Shown: positions 18,307 to 25,789 of the stretch, one piece after another | Position numbering within the stretch: position 1 is the stretch's first letter | Layout of the letters: each line of letters opens with the position of its first letter | Origin: an uncultured Bdellovibrionales bacterium | GTDB taxonomy: Bacteria > Bdellovibrionota > Bdellovibrionia > Bdellovibrionales > Bdellovibrionaceae | Length of the DNA: 64,000 nt | Assembly: GCA_903926205.1 (NCBI GenBank) | Contig: CAIYID010000060.1 | Span: forward strand, 72,242 to 136,241 | Direction of reading: 5' to 3' | Made by a program: the position numbers and the translations under genes | Notes under the pieces: model-generated | The model's database searches: none | Seen by the model: the letters and a program-made list of their open reading frames with translations, nothing else | Told to the model about the DNA's origin: nothing

Positions 18307-18624
18307 TCTTCTTTTATTCATTTTCAATCATGGCTTGAAACCTACACTGGAACCCCTAATGTGAAAGAGACGGCCAATGACCGTTGTGCCGCGACAAGGA
18401 TATGGAGAAATTCCAGGTCTTTATCTCTTAAAAAAAGATCACTAGAAGGGAATAGATTTTTCAGGGCACTTCCTAACGGAAGTAGCTTACGCTTTTGAGA
18501 TTCCTGCGTAGCTGGGAAGCGAGATAGCTATACTCATGTGCTAATTTTAATATTGACTGGTGACGTCTTTTTTAAAAAATAAGATTTCATAGTTTAATTC
18601 ATCACGCATCAAGTGGGATGAAAT
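18307..18624. other. 318-base intergenic region between the unknown gene and the RAYT
   Basis: No convincing gene. It contains the stem-loop cluster described at 18469-18519 and a 22-residue open frame at 18377-18445 that I do not consider coding. Both flanking genes point towards this region, so it holds both 3' ends. No intrinsic terminator with a U tract was found. Confidence 0.5.
18469..18519. repeat. Nested stem-loop cluster near the RAYT gene, possible REP-like element
   Basis: CTTCC-taac-GGAAG (18469-18482) is a perfect 5-bp hairpin. It is followed by AGCTTACGC (18484-18492) pairing with GCGTAGCT (18506-18513) through one bulged T. The second CTTCC partner, GGGAAG (18514-18519), offers an alternative outer stem. 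A GTAG tetranucleotide (18482-18485) sits at the foot of the second stem. REP elements mobilised by RAYTs typically combine a GTAG-like tetranucleotide with an imperfect palindrome. Only one copy is visible here, so assignment as a REP is tentative. Confidence 0.35.
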
Positions 18625-19194
18625 TTATGTCCATAAAATATCCCAATCGCTTGTCGAAAGACCTCGCAATCGATTTTTTCGATATAATATTTTTCCTTGA
18701 GCTTCCTTTTCATTGAGTTTGATATAATCTCTAACAATCTCGTAGGCTCGATAACTTTTAACTACTCGTGAAAAAGGTCTGTACTTCCAAAGACTTTTCT
18801 TCTTGTTACATGCCTTTTGGGTACCGGTCGCCATTTGCAGTTGCTGTGCAATTTGCCCTGCAAATACACGGAAAAAATAGTGAAATTGACATCGTCTGGG
18901 CGCGCGGAGGAGCAAGTGGAAATGATCGTGCTGAATCGAAACCTGGTCCACCTTAATGTAAAAATGAATGGAATATTTTTTGAGAAGCCGTTGAATCAGT
19001 GCAAAGCATTTGGGCGAGCGAAGACTTTTGATTGAAGGATGATTTTTATTGATTTTGAAAACAACGTGAACCGGATCGCGAGTGGAAAGTGGCCGTTGTC
19101 CTTTCCCGAGTCTTTTGTTCCGCAAAACTCCTCCATAGGAATAGCGATGATGGGACTTGATTTTAAAAAAGTTTTCTTGGCGACCGATACCCAT
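18625..19194 (-). CDS. REP-associated tyrosine transposase (RAYT, Y1/HUH family)
   Basis: Single-strand DNA transposase of the IS200/IS605-related Y1 family, RAYT branch. The metal-binding HUH motif is HFH at residues 91-93 (context QHDHFHLLL), and the probable nucleophile is Tyr157 in VRDYIKLNE. The N-terminal RDPVHVVFKI strand and the intermediate LIQRLLKKYSIHFY are typical. At 189 aa it is close to full length and the catalytic residues are present, so it may be active. No terminal repeats or target duplication are seen, in keeping with domesticated RAYTs, which act on REP sequences. A structured element lies about 105 bases past its 3' end. Confidence 0.85.
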   Translation of the reverse strand: MGIGRQENFFKIKSHHRYSYGGVLRNKRLGKGQRPLSTRDPVHVVFKINKNHPSIKSLRSPKCFALIQRLLKKYSIHFYIKVDQVSIQHDHFHLLLRAPRRCQFHYFFRVFAGQIAQQLQMATGTQKACNKKKSLWKYRPFSRVVKSYRAYEIVRDYIKLNEKEAQGKILYRKNRLRGLSTSDWDILWT

Positions 19195-19286
19195 AATGAG
19201 TGTGGAAGTGCAAAAAATGCGGAGGAGTGACGTGAACTTATGTTTGATTTAGAGGGCGATTCGATTCGAAACTTGGACTGGCCATA

Positions 19287-19363
19287 TTTAACAGTTGCGT
19301 AAAGATTTGTTCATCGTTTAAGGGCATGGGTCACGGCTTAGCCGTTCGCCGAAAGCTGTTAAA
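19287..19363. repeat. Long inverted repeat with internal hairpin upstream of pstS
   Basis: TTTAACAG at 19287-19294 is perfectly complementary to CTGTTAAA at 19356-19363. Within the enclosed 61 bases, ACGGC-tta-GCCGT (19333-19345) forms a second perfect hairpin. This could be a folded leader RNA, a REP-like remnant tied to the neighbouring RAYT, or an operator region. Confidence 0.4.
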
Positions 19364-19410
19364 TTACGAATGAGCTTTTTTATGGATTATAATTCGTGGG
19401 TCATGGCCTA
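19327..19410 (+). repeat. Two imperfect 14-base direct repeats
   Basis: TGGGTCACGGCTTA (19327-19340) and TGGGTCATGGCCTA (19397-19410) match at 12 of 14 positions and start exactly 70 bases apart. Neither matches a consensus I know. The first copy contains one arm of the ACGGC/GCCGT hairpin. Confidence 0.45.
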
Positions 19411-19563
19411 AAGAAAACCTGGCAGCCGGCAAATTTAAAGTTCCGAAACCAATAACCTACTGAAATTAATAGCTTTAATGTCATAAAAATATTCCTAACG
19501 ATTCCCTGACGTGACTCTCGACCTTGGTCGGTAGAAAATACGAAAACAACAAGAGGTAATATT

Positions 19564-20631
19564 ATGTATAGCAAGTCTTTTCGAAGAATAAGTCAGTACG
19601 TTAATTTGAATTTAATTCTTACATCCTTGGTGGCACTTGTCGCCCTGATCATTTCGATGAGAGCCATGGCGGCTCCGCTTTTGATCAATGGCGCGGGCTC
19701 AACTTTTGTGGAGCCGATCTATACTAAGTGGTTCACTGAATATCAAAAAATTGACAGTGGAGTGACTGTTAATTATCAAGGCATCGGCAGCGGCGGAGGA
19801 ATTCGCCAATTGATCGCAGGCACTGTTGATTTTGGTGCAAGTGATGCTCCCATGACTGCTGATGAAGAAAAATCCGCTCCAAAACCAGTGGTTCATATAC
19901 CGATGGTCATGGGTGCTGTGGTTGTTAGTTACAACTTAAAATTAGATCGACAAGTTAAATTGAGCGGTACTGTCATTGCTGATATTTTCTCTGGAAAAAT
20001 CACAAAATGGAATGATCCACAAATTGCAAAACTTAATGATGGTTTGAAATTGCCAGCGCTTGCGATTGTTGTTTCCACTCGCTCGGATGGTTCCGGAACA
20101 ACGGCGGTATTTTCTGACTACTTGGCGAAAGTTTCTCCAGCATGGCAAGGAAAAGCCGGAAAAACGGTTGATTGGTTCAAAGGCTCTTTGGGAGCCAAAG
20201 GCAATGCGGGAGTCGCAGGTTTGATTAAACAAACTGAAGGCGCCATTGGTTATGTTGAGTTGGTTTATGCTCTTGAAAATAAATTGGCCTATGCCTTGAT
20301 TCAAAACAAAAAAGGTGAATTTATTGATGCAAGCCCTCGCTCGGTTTCCGCCGCTGCTGGTGGAAAAGTCGTTGAGGAAATGGTAAAAAATAATTTCAAA
20401 GCTTCGATCACGGACTCAGATTCAAAAGGTGCTTATCCAATTTCTTCGTTCACTTGGATGTTGGTATACGACGGAATGTCTAAAGAAAAAGGCGATAAAT
20501 TATTAAAATTGGTTAAATGGGTATTGACTGAAAAAGCGCAGGCGTTAGCATCAGACATTAATTATGCTCCGCTGCCGCTAGAATTGCGCAAAAAAGTACT
20601 GAGCCAAGTAGAAAAGGTAAAAACCAATTAA
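19564..20631 (+). CDS. pstS: Phosphate ABC transporter substrate-binding protein PstS
   Basis: Periplasmic phosphate-binding protein. An N-terminal signal segment (LILTSLVALVALII, then RAMAAP) precedes the classic PstS start INGAGSTFVEPIYTKW. Phosphate-contacting loops GIGSGGGIRQL, FGASDAPM and STRSDGSGTTAVF are intact. The 355-aa length is normal. ATG at 19564 has AGAGGT upstream. An intrinsic terminator separates it from pstC, which would let the binding protein be made in excess over the membrane components. The operon has no phoU or phoB in this window. Confidence 0.96.
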   Translation: MYSKSFRRISQYVNLNLILTSLVALVALIISMRAMAAPLLINGAGSTFVEPIYTKWFTEYQKIDSGVTVNYQGIGSGGGIRQLIAGTVDFGASDAPMTADEEKSAPKPVVHIPMVMGAVVVSYNLKLDRQVKLSGTVIADIFSGKITKWNDPQIAKLNDGLKLPALAIVVSTRSDGSGTTAVFSDYLAKVSPAWQGKAGKTVDWFKGSLGAKGNAGVAGLIKQTEGAIGYVELVYALENKLAYALIQNKKGEFIDASPRSVSAAAGGKVVEEMVKNNFKASITDSDSKGAYPISSFTWMLVYDGMSKEKGDKLLKLVKWVLTEKAQALASDINYAPLPLELRKKVLSQVEKVKTN

Positions 20632-20657
20632 GCAGTTAAAACACTTCCTACAATCAA

Positions 20658-20698
20658 AAAAAAGACGTGAGGTCCGCTGGTCGGACCTTCTTTTTTTT
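20658..20698 (+). terminator. Intrinsic terminator between pstS and pstC
   Basis: AGGTCCG (20670-20676), loop CTGGT, CGGACCT (20682-20688) form a perfect 7-bp stem followed by TC and eight T residues (20691-20698); an A-run precedes it. It lies directly after pstS and just before the pstC coding frame, so it likely causes partial termination within the operon. Confidence 0.85.
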
Positions 20699-20722
20699 AA
20701 CGGCCTGAGAGGCCTAGCTCTT

Positions 20723-21577
20723 CTGATTATTTTTATTTTTCTAACGATTTTTATTTATCTTTATTCGAGCTCGGCAGAAACCTTTCAAGCTTTCGGTTGG
20801 CGATTTTTCTTCAGTCAAGAATGGAGTCCTAACCAAAATCATTTTGGAGCTTTGGCCTTTATTTATGGAACTCTGATATCATCCTTGATCGCGATTCTTA
20901 TGGCGACTCCCGTGGCCGTGGGTTCAGCTCTGTTTTTAACAGAAATTGGTCCGCGATTCTTGCGTCGACCGGTGCAAATGTTGATTGAACTTTTAGCAGC
21001 AATTCCGAGTGTAGTTTATGGTTTATGGGCAATTTTTATTTTGGCTCCTTTTGTAAAAGATTATATTCAGCCCGCATTAAAATCTTTAACTCCCGGCTTG
21101 GAACTTTTTCAGGGACCACCCTTTGGACTTGGTCTTTTTACATCGGGCCTAGTTTTAGCAATCATGATCACACCAACAATCACAGCAATTTGTGTTGAAG
21201 TTTTTCGCTCTATTCCACTCATTTATCGAGAGGGAGCAAAAGCATTGGGCGCGACAACATGGGAAACAATTATTTTAGCGGTGCTCCGACCAGGTTTGGC
21301 AGGAATTTTCTCCGCCGTGATTTTAGGATTAGGTCGCGCAATGGGCGAAACAATGGCTGTTACCATGGTGATCGGAAACCGCGCCGATATTTCAGCTTCA
21401 CTTTTTTCTCCGGCAGCGACTATGTCGAGTGTGATTGCCAACGAATACGCGGAAGCCAACGCCGGCTTGCACCTTTCAAGTTTATCAGCTATCGGATTAG
21501 GGCTACTCTTGGTTTCTATGGTGGTGAATGGATTTGCAAGACTCATCATTTGGCGCGTCACCAGGGGCTCACGATGA
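20723..21577 (+). CDS. pstC: Phosphate ABC transporter permease PstC
   Basis: Inner-membrane permease partner of PstA. The family landmarks are NHFGALAFIYGTLISSL, PSVVYGLW, the EAA-type cytoplasmic loop EGAKALGATTWETIILAVLRP and GRAMGETMAV. The first ATG, GTG or TTG in frame is TTG at 20852, which would delete TM1 and the conserved periplasmic segment encoded from about 20705 onward (LIIFIFLTIFIYLYSS then FQAFGWRFFF). I therefore place the start at CTG 20723, with GAGAGG about ten bases upstream; CTG 20705 or ATT 20726 are alternatives. The end overlaps pstA by 4 bases. Confidence 0.9.
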   Translation: MIIFIFLTIFIYLYSSSAETFQAFGWRFFFSQEWSPNQNHFGALAFIYGTLISSLIAILMATPVAVGSALFLTEIGPRFLRRPVQMLIELLAAIPSVVYGLWAIFILAPFVKDYIQPALKSLTPGLELFQGPPFGLGLFTSGLVLAIMITPTITAICVEVFRSIPLIYREGAKALGATTWETIILAVLRPGLAGIFSAVILGLGRAMGETMAVTMVIGNRADISASLFSPAATMSSVIANEYAEANAGLHLSSLSAIGLGLLLVSMVVNGFARLIIWRVTRGSR

Positions 21578-22449
21578 AACCCAGACACTCCTACTTGATG
21601 CTCGAATTATCGACCGAAAGAAAAATTCGAAATTGGGCCGCTCTCATCATTATTAGTGTGATGGCAATTTCAGCAATTGTGCCTTTATTTTTTGTTTTTG
21701 TACATGTGATTAAATCAGGCTTGCCCGCTTTGAATTGGGCGTTTTTTACTTCTCTTCCTACTCCTGTTGGTCAACCCGGTGGCGGCATGGCTAACTCACT
21801 GTGGGGCAGTTTGATTTTAGTTACCCTGGGCTCTATCATTGGAATTCCTATTGGAGTTTTTGGCGGAGTTTTTCTTTCAGAGTACGGCAAAGGGAAAATT
21901 GCTTTCATCATGAGATTTGTAGTCGATTTATTAACGAGCGTTCCCAGCATAGTGGTTGGACTCTATATTTATTCTGTGGTGGTGGTGCCCACAAAAACTT
22001 TTTCGGCTTATGCTGGCGGCTTAGCGCTTTCCATTTTGATGTTTCCTTTTGTCGTAAAAACCACAGAAGAAGTTTTACGCCTTATTCCTCAGCACATTCG
22101 AGAAGCCGGCTTGGCGCTTGGAATTCCTCGCTGGAGAGTCATTCTTTCAATTGTCTTAAAGGGTGCCCTGCCTTCTGTAACGACAGGAATCATGTTAGGA
22201 ATTGCCCGCATCGCTGGAGAAACCGCACCTTTGCTCTTCACGGCTTTTGGCAACCGCTTTTGGCCTCACGGGCTGGGTGAACCCATGCCAAGCCTTCCGG
22301 TGCAAATTTATAGCTATGCCATCAGTCCTTTTGATGAGTGGCACAATCAAGCCTGGGCGGGAGCATTTTTGCTGATGACGATGGTCTTTTGCTTCAATCT
22401 AGTTGCGCGCTTACTCATTTTTCGAGATAAACCTAGCCAGACGCTATGA
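21574..22449 (+). CDS. pstA: Phosphate ABC transporter permease PstA
   Basis: Second membrane subunit of the phosphate importer, with six predicted helices. Landmarks are GGGMANSLWGSL, the DLLTSVPSIVVGLY segment, the cytoplasmic coupling loop IREAGLALGIPRWRVILSIVL and GIARIAGETAPLLFTAFG. ATG at 21574 overlaps the pstC stop (ATGA). The frame extends further upstream but that part is simply pstC read out of frame. It overlaps pstB by 4 bases. Confidence 0.95.
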   Translation: MKPRHSYLMLELSTERKIRNWAALIIISVMAISAIVPLFFVFVHVIKSGLPALNWAFFTSLPTPVGQPGGGMANSLWGSLILVTLGSIIGIPIGVFGGVFLSEYGKGKIAFIMRFVVDLLTSVPSIVVGLYIYSVVVVPTKTFSAYAGGLALSILMFPFVVKTTEEVLRLIPQHIREAGLALGIPRWRVILSIVLKGALPSVTTGIMLGIARIAGETAPLLFTAFGNRFWPHGLGEPMPSLPVQIYSYAISPFDEWHNQAWAGAFLLMTMVFCFNLVARLLIFRDKPSQTL

Positions 22450-23213
22450 TTAACAAAGACTTAGTCCTCTCTATTAAAGAACTGCGAGCAGGTTTCGGTA
22501 ATGCCGAAATCGTCAAAGGTGTTTCGATGGATATCCATCGAAAAGATCTTGTGGCTTTGATTGGTCCGTCGGGTTGTGGAAAATCAACTTTCTTACGCTG
22601 CTTAAATCGCCTGCACGAGGAAACCGAAGGCGCTTGGGTTAAAGGAAAGGCTGAACTTTTTCAGCAAGATCTTTATGAGCGCGGCACCGACCCCGTGGAA
22701 ATTCGCGCCAAGATTGGAATGGTTTTTCAAAAACCAAATCCTTTTCCTTCGATGTCAATTTTTGACAATGTTGCGGCAGGCCTCACCATTCGTGGAATTA
22801 AAAAAAGATCATATGTCGCAGACGTCGTGGAATATTGCTTGAAACAAGCGGCCCTCTGGGAAGAGGTCAAAGACAAGTTGAAAGCTCCTGGGACAAGTTT
22901 ATCCGGTGGACAGCAACAACGCTTGTGCATCGCTCGCACTTTAGCCATCAGTCCGCCGGTGATTTTAATGGATGAACCCACCAGTGCGCTTGATCCAATT
23001 TCCACAGCTAAAATCGAAGAGCTCATCATGGAGCTTCGAAAACAAGTCACTATCATCATCGTGACTCACAATATGCAACAAGCCGCGCGGATATCTGATA
23101 AAACAGCTTTTTTCTTATTGGGTGAACTGATTGAATTCGGAGCTACCGCCGAGGTTTTCACCAAGCCTCAAGAGAAAAAAACTGAGAGCTATATCACGGG
23201 AAGATTTGGTTGA
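22446..23213 (+). CDS. pstB: Phosphate ABC transporter ATPase PstB
   Basis: ATP-binding subunit that powers phosphate import. Walker A is GPSGCGKST (about residues 38-46), followed by the PstB-specific CLNRLHEE. The Q-loop is MVFQKPNPFP, the ABC signature LSGGQQQRL, Walker B VILMDEPTSALD, and the switch histidine lies in IVTHNM. The length is normal (255 aa). ATG overlaps the pstA stop. No phoU follows; instead a 136-base gap leads to an unrelated secreted protein. Confidence 0.97.
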   Translation: MINKDLVLSIKELRAGFGNAEIVKGVSMDIHRKDLVALIGPSGCGKSTFLRCLNRLHEETEGAWVKGKAELFQQDLYERGTDPVEIRAKIGMVFQKPNPFPSMSIFDNVAAGLTIRGIKKRSYVADVVEYCLKQAALWEEVKDKLKAPGTSLSGGQQQRLCIARTLAISPPVILMDEPTSALDPISTAKIEELIMELRKQVTIIIVTHNMQQAARISDKTAFFLLGELIEFGATAEVFTKPQEKKTESYITGRFG

Positions 23214-23349
23214 GAGATTGCTTGATCGGCGATTTGCCGTTGTCTAATTTTGAGAATTTTACTTAAATTTTTTTGTTTATAGTTGAAATTTTAGAAGCTG
23301 TTAAAAACCGTGCCATAATGGATCACTGAAATTTAACATAGTCCTTAAT

Positions 23350-25128
23350 TTGCACGCTCAATTCTCCGTTAAGTATTCTGTGAAGCCATTAATTTCTTTC
23401 ATTTTTTTTCTTCATTTTTTTCTTTCTTTTTTTTCCTCGGCGCAAATTATCCAAAAAAAAACAGACGCCCCAGATTTCACTTACCAAATTCAAACTTATG
23501 CACACATCGAAAAAGATATCTCCAACTTGCTCAAAACCTTAGATCAGTTCTTTGTTGAGCGAGAACTTAATCAAATCGTTCTTCCAGAGGGTTTTTCGAA
23601 AACTAAAACTTCACTTGCTTCCATCAACCGTATTTACAGTGGGGATCTTGGCAAGACGGTCGTCTTTGTTAAAGCCGGAGTCATTCCTAGTGTTGACCTT
23701 CTTATGAAAAAACCAATTCAAATCGAAAACGGATATCTTGATCATATTAAGATGTCCAGTGGGCTTGTTATTGCTGTTTTTGTTCAAACAATAAATTTTG
23801 AAAATGCCTCTGAAATTTTTTTAAACCTTCGGTCCAAAGCCATCAGTTTTAATCGCACATGGAAACGACTCCCAGGAAAAATAGAATTATTAACCCAGCG
23901 ATTGTTAGAACCCGCACTCGCCCAAGAGGCTTACCACTGTAATTCGAATTTACTGGCTCTTAAAAATAATTTTGATCAACTCGCTACTGTTGCTGACTCT
24001 ATCGCAGCTGATTCTTTGCTTGGATCGCCAATTCAATACCTTACCAGCTGCATGATGAATTTTCGTGACGGAGTATGGGATGGATCTGGTGGCGTCATAG
24101 TTGGTGGATTGCAGAATGTTGGAGAATTCCTCTGCGATCCTGTTGAATCAGGAAAAAAATTTTGGGAAAGCACCACGAAATTATGGGGTGTCACTCAGCA
24201 CTTTTTCAATGATTTTGAAAATGAAGCCCGGAAACTTTATGCAAGTTTTGATTCCCTTCCTCCTTTAATTAAATACCAACTGGCCTGCCATACACTCGGA
24301 ATCCTTGGCGGAAGTGCTTTACTGACTTATTTAACAGCTGGTGCGATGAGCGGCAGCGTCTCTGCACAGCTCTTACTTAAAATTCGAGTCGCGATTACTG
24401 ATGCACTTAAATTAGCAAAATTTTCTCGAGCTGAAAAATTACTTAAAAGCTCGGCATCAGAAATCGTAAAAGCAAAAACACAGTTGAATATAAACCTATC
24501 AAAAATAAAAAAAGGATCTCCAACCTTTGCTCAGGAAAAAAATGCACAAGTGCTGAATGAACTCAATAGCCTTCGGGTTAATCCAATGCCAGGGCACCGG
24601 AAGGTCGGTTTAACTGATGACGAAATTCAGCAACTTTATCGTCAAGTTGCCGACCATCCCGTGGCTTCACTTGAAATAGTTAAGAAGTACGACAAAAAAG
24701 GTGAAATGGGTTTCTGCTTTGGACGAGCCACCACAGCTCATTACTCAGCACTGAGAAAGGGACTTGAAAAAAGTTCTATTCGTAAGGTTTGGGCAATTGG
24801 AGAACTCGGCTACGACGAACAAACAAAATGGAGCTACCACGTAACAACAATCGTCCGAGACACGAAAGGAAGTTGGTATGCTATTGATCCAGCCCTAGGA
24901 AGAGTTGAAACTGTAGAAAAATGGTACGATGAAGTTAAAAAAATGGACATGCAAGGAAATATGAGAATCTTTGATACGGAAGCTAAGCGCTTCCTACCTG
25001 TGAACGCTGACAAATATTCACCTAAAAATTTCGCAAAACCGGCTTACGAAAATTATTTCACTGATTTAATGAAGTCTTTTCGAGATGAAACGAATGAGCT
25101 TATGTCTACCAGAAACGTCGCTCCATGA
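23350..25128 (+). CDS. Secreted protein with C-terminal protein-glutaminase-like (Cys-His-Asp) domain
   Basis: A signal peptide (LISFIFFLHFFLSFF, then SSAQ) is followed by about 330 residues of unrecognised sequence that include a hydrophobic Gly-rich stretch near 315-345 (LGILGGSALLTYLTAG). The C-terminal domain (about 430-570) has CFGRATTAHYSALRKGL with Cys456, SYHVTTIV with His497 and YAIDPALG with Asp513. This order and spacing resemble papain-like protein-glutamine glutaminases, which deamidate glutamine in proteins. The start is TTG 23350 or, equally plausible, GTG 23380. It lies downstream of pstB in a separate transcription unit. The target and the effector role are inference. Confidence 0.65.
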   Translation: MHAQFSVKYSVKPLISFIFFLHFFLSFFSSAQIIQKKTDAPDFTYQIQTYAHIEKDISNLLKTLDQFFVERELNQIVLPEGFSKTKTSLASINRIYSGDLGKTVVFVKAGVIPSVDLLMKKPIQIENGYLDHIKMSSGLVIAVFVQTINFENASEIFLNLRSKAISFNRTWKRLPGKIELLTQRLLEPALAQEAYHCNSNLLALKNNFDQLATVADSIAADSLLGSPIQYLTSCMMNFRDGVWDGSGGVIVGGLQNVGEFLCDPVESGKKFWESTTKLWGVTQHFFNDFENEARKLYASFDSLPPLIKYQLACHTLGILGGSALLTYLTAGAMSGSVSAQLLLKIRVAITDALKLAKFSRAEKLLKSSASEIVKAKTQLNINLSKIKKGSPTFAQEKNAQVLNELNSLRVNPMPGHRKVGLTDDEIQQLYRQVADHPVASLEIVKKYDKKGEMGFCFGRATTAHYSALRKGLEKSSIRKVWAIGELGYDEQTKWSYHVTTIVRDTKGSWYAIDPALGRVETVEKWYDEVKKMDMQGNMRIFDTEAKRFLPVNADKYSPKNFAKPAYENYFTDLMKSFRDETNELMSTRNVAP

Positions 25129-25142
25129 AAATGAGAGAAAAA

Positions 25143-25673
25143 TTACTCTCGACGTTTCGTCTTATCTCTTTGTACTGGATTCTGATAAGCAAGTGAACCA
25201 AAATATTTTTTCGCTGCTTTATTGTAAGCTGTGGCCGCATCGACTTCGCGAGCATAATCTCCAAGATTGATTGTGCGTCCTTCCACTTCTATTCCAGCTC
25301 GCCATTTTTTTATTCGTTGATTGAATGAAACTCCACGATAAATAGAAGAGGTCTCTGTTCTTTTTTTGGGCAAAAGTCTTTGCCGTTCTTTCAGAGTACA
25401 AACAATTAAATTACTTTTTCGATAATCCATTTCTTCATTGAAACGACGAGGATAAACTTGTTTTCCTATTGGAGGATTTAATAAAAATTTCCCGAGAGTG
25501 ATCGAACGTACTTTTGCACCTTCACGCACAGAGGTCACAACTCGAGTTCTTCCCGACGAACCTTTTGTGACACGCCATGATCGCTCATTAATACGAGCGC
25601 GATCCTCTTGATCAATCCGAACTTTATAGCCAGGTGGCACCGTGATATAACAGGATTTTTTTTCTTTCGGCAT
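25143..25673 (-). CDS. AP2/ERF-type DNA-binding domain protein with HNH-like N-terminus
   Basis: The C-terminal 55 residues (about 110-165) match the AP2 DNA-binding fold: SSIYRGVSFNQRIKKWRAGI, then INLGDYAREVDAATAYNKAA and FGSLAYQN. In bacteria and phages AP2 domains usually follow an HNH homing endonuclease. The middle part here (DYRKSNLIVCTLKERQR) recalls the end of that module (NRRSNLRVVT), but the catalytic histidines are missing. The N-terminal 60 residues resemble those of such endonucleases (ERSWRVTKG). It may be a domesticated DNA-binding protein. A strong stem-loop lies 22-53 bases upstream of its start. Confidence 0.75.
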   Translation of the reverse strand: MPKEKKSCYITVPPGYKVRIDQEDRARINERSWRVTKGSSGRTRVVTSVREGAKVRSITLGKFLLNPPIGKQVYPRRFNEEMDYRKSNLIVCTLKERQRLLPKKRTETSSIYRGVSFNQRIKKWRAGIEVEGRTINLGDYAREVDAATAYNKAAKKYFGSLAYQNPVQRDKTKRRE

Positions 25674-25694
25674 CGGAAAACCTCAAAGCAGTTC

Positions 25695-25726
25695 GGTGAG
25701 GATCTCGAAAAACGAGATCCGTCACC
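25695..25726. repeat. Strong 13-bp stem-loop upstream of the AP2 gene
   Basis: GGTGA-GGATCTCG, loop AAAAA, CGAGATCC-g-TCACC: 13 base pairs interrupted by a single bulged G. It lies in the 5' leader of the AP2-domain gene and downstream of flgE. There is no U tract after it on either strand, so it is not a standard intrinsic terminator. It may regulate translation or be a binding palindrome. Confidence 0.6.
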
Positions 25727-25742
25727 AGGTCATGAGTTGAAT

Positions 25743-25776
25743 CTTAAGACCCCCTGACTGACTAGGAGATCTTAAG
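25743..25776 (-). terminator. Candidate end-of-transcript hairpin after flgE
   Basis: CTTAAGA (25743-25749) pairs with TCTTAAG (25770-25776), 14 bases past the flgE stop on the minus strand. The stem is A/T-rich with a 20-base loop and lacks a clear U tract, so termination here is only possible, not shown. Confidence 0.3.
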
Positions 25777-25789
25777 CTTTATTTATCTA

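Larger units (their letters stand above)
19195..19563. other. 369-base intergenic region upstream of pstS
   Basis: No gene is supported. The region carries an 8-bp inverted repeat enclosing a hairpin (19287-19363), a pair of 14-base imperfect direct repeats (19327 and 19397), and presumably the promoter of the phosphate operon near its 3' end. AATGTCATAAAAATA at 19477-19491 vaguely recalls a PhoB half-site (TGTCATA) but no second half at the proper spacing is evident. Confidence 0.5.

Noticed and set aside
18377-18445. 22-residue open frame in the gap before the RAYT
   Set aside because: No ribosome site, no recognisable sequence and within a structured non-coding stretch.
19477-19491. PhoB box upstream of pstS
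   Set aside because: Only a half-site resemblance (TGTCATA) is present; the second 7-mer at 11-base spacing is missing.
21259-21573. Long N-terminal extension of pstA
   Set aside because: This part is pstC read in another frame; the ATG at 21574 with ATGA overlap is the natural start.
23214-23349. phoU or a terminator after pstB
   Set aside because: No gene fits, and the only hairpin (CGGC/GCCG) has a four-base stem.
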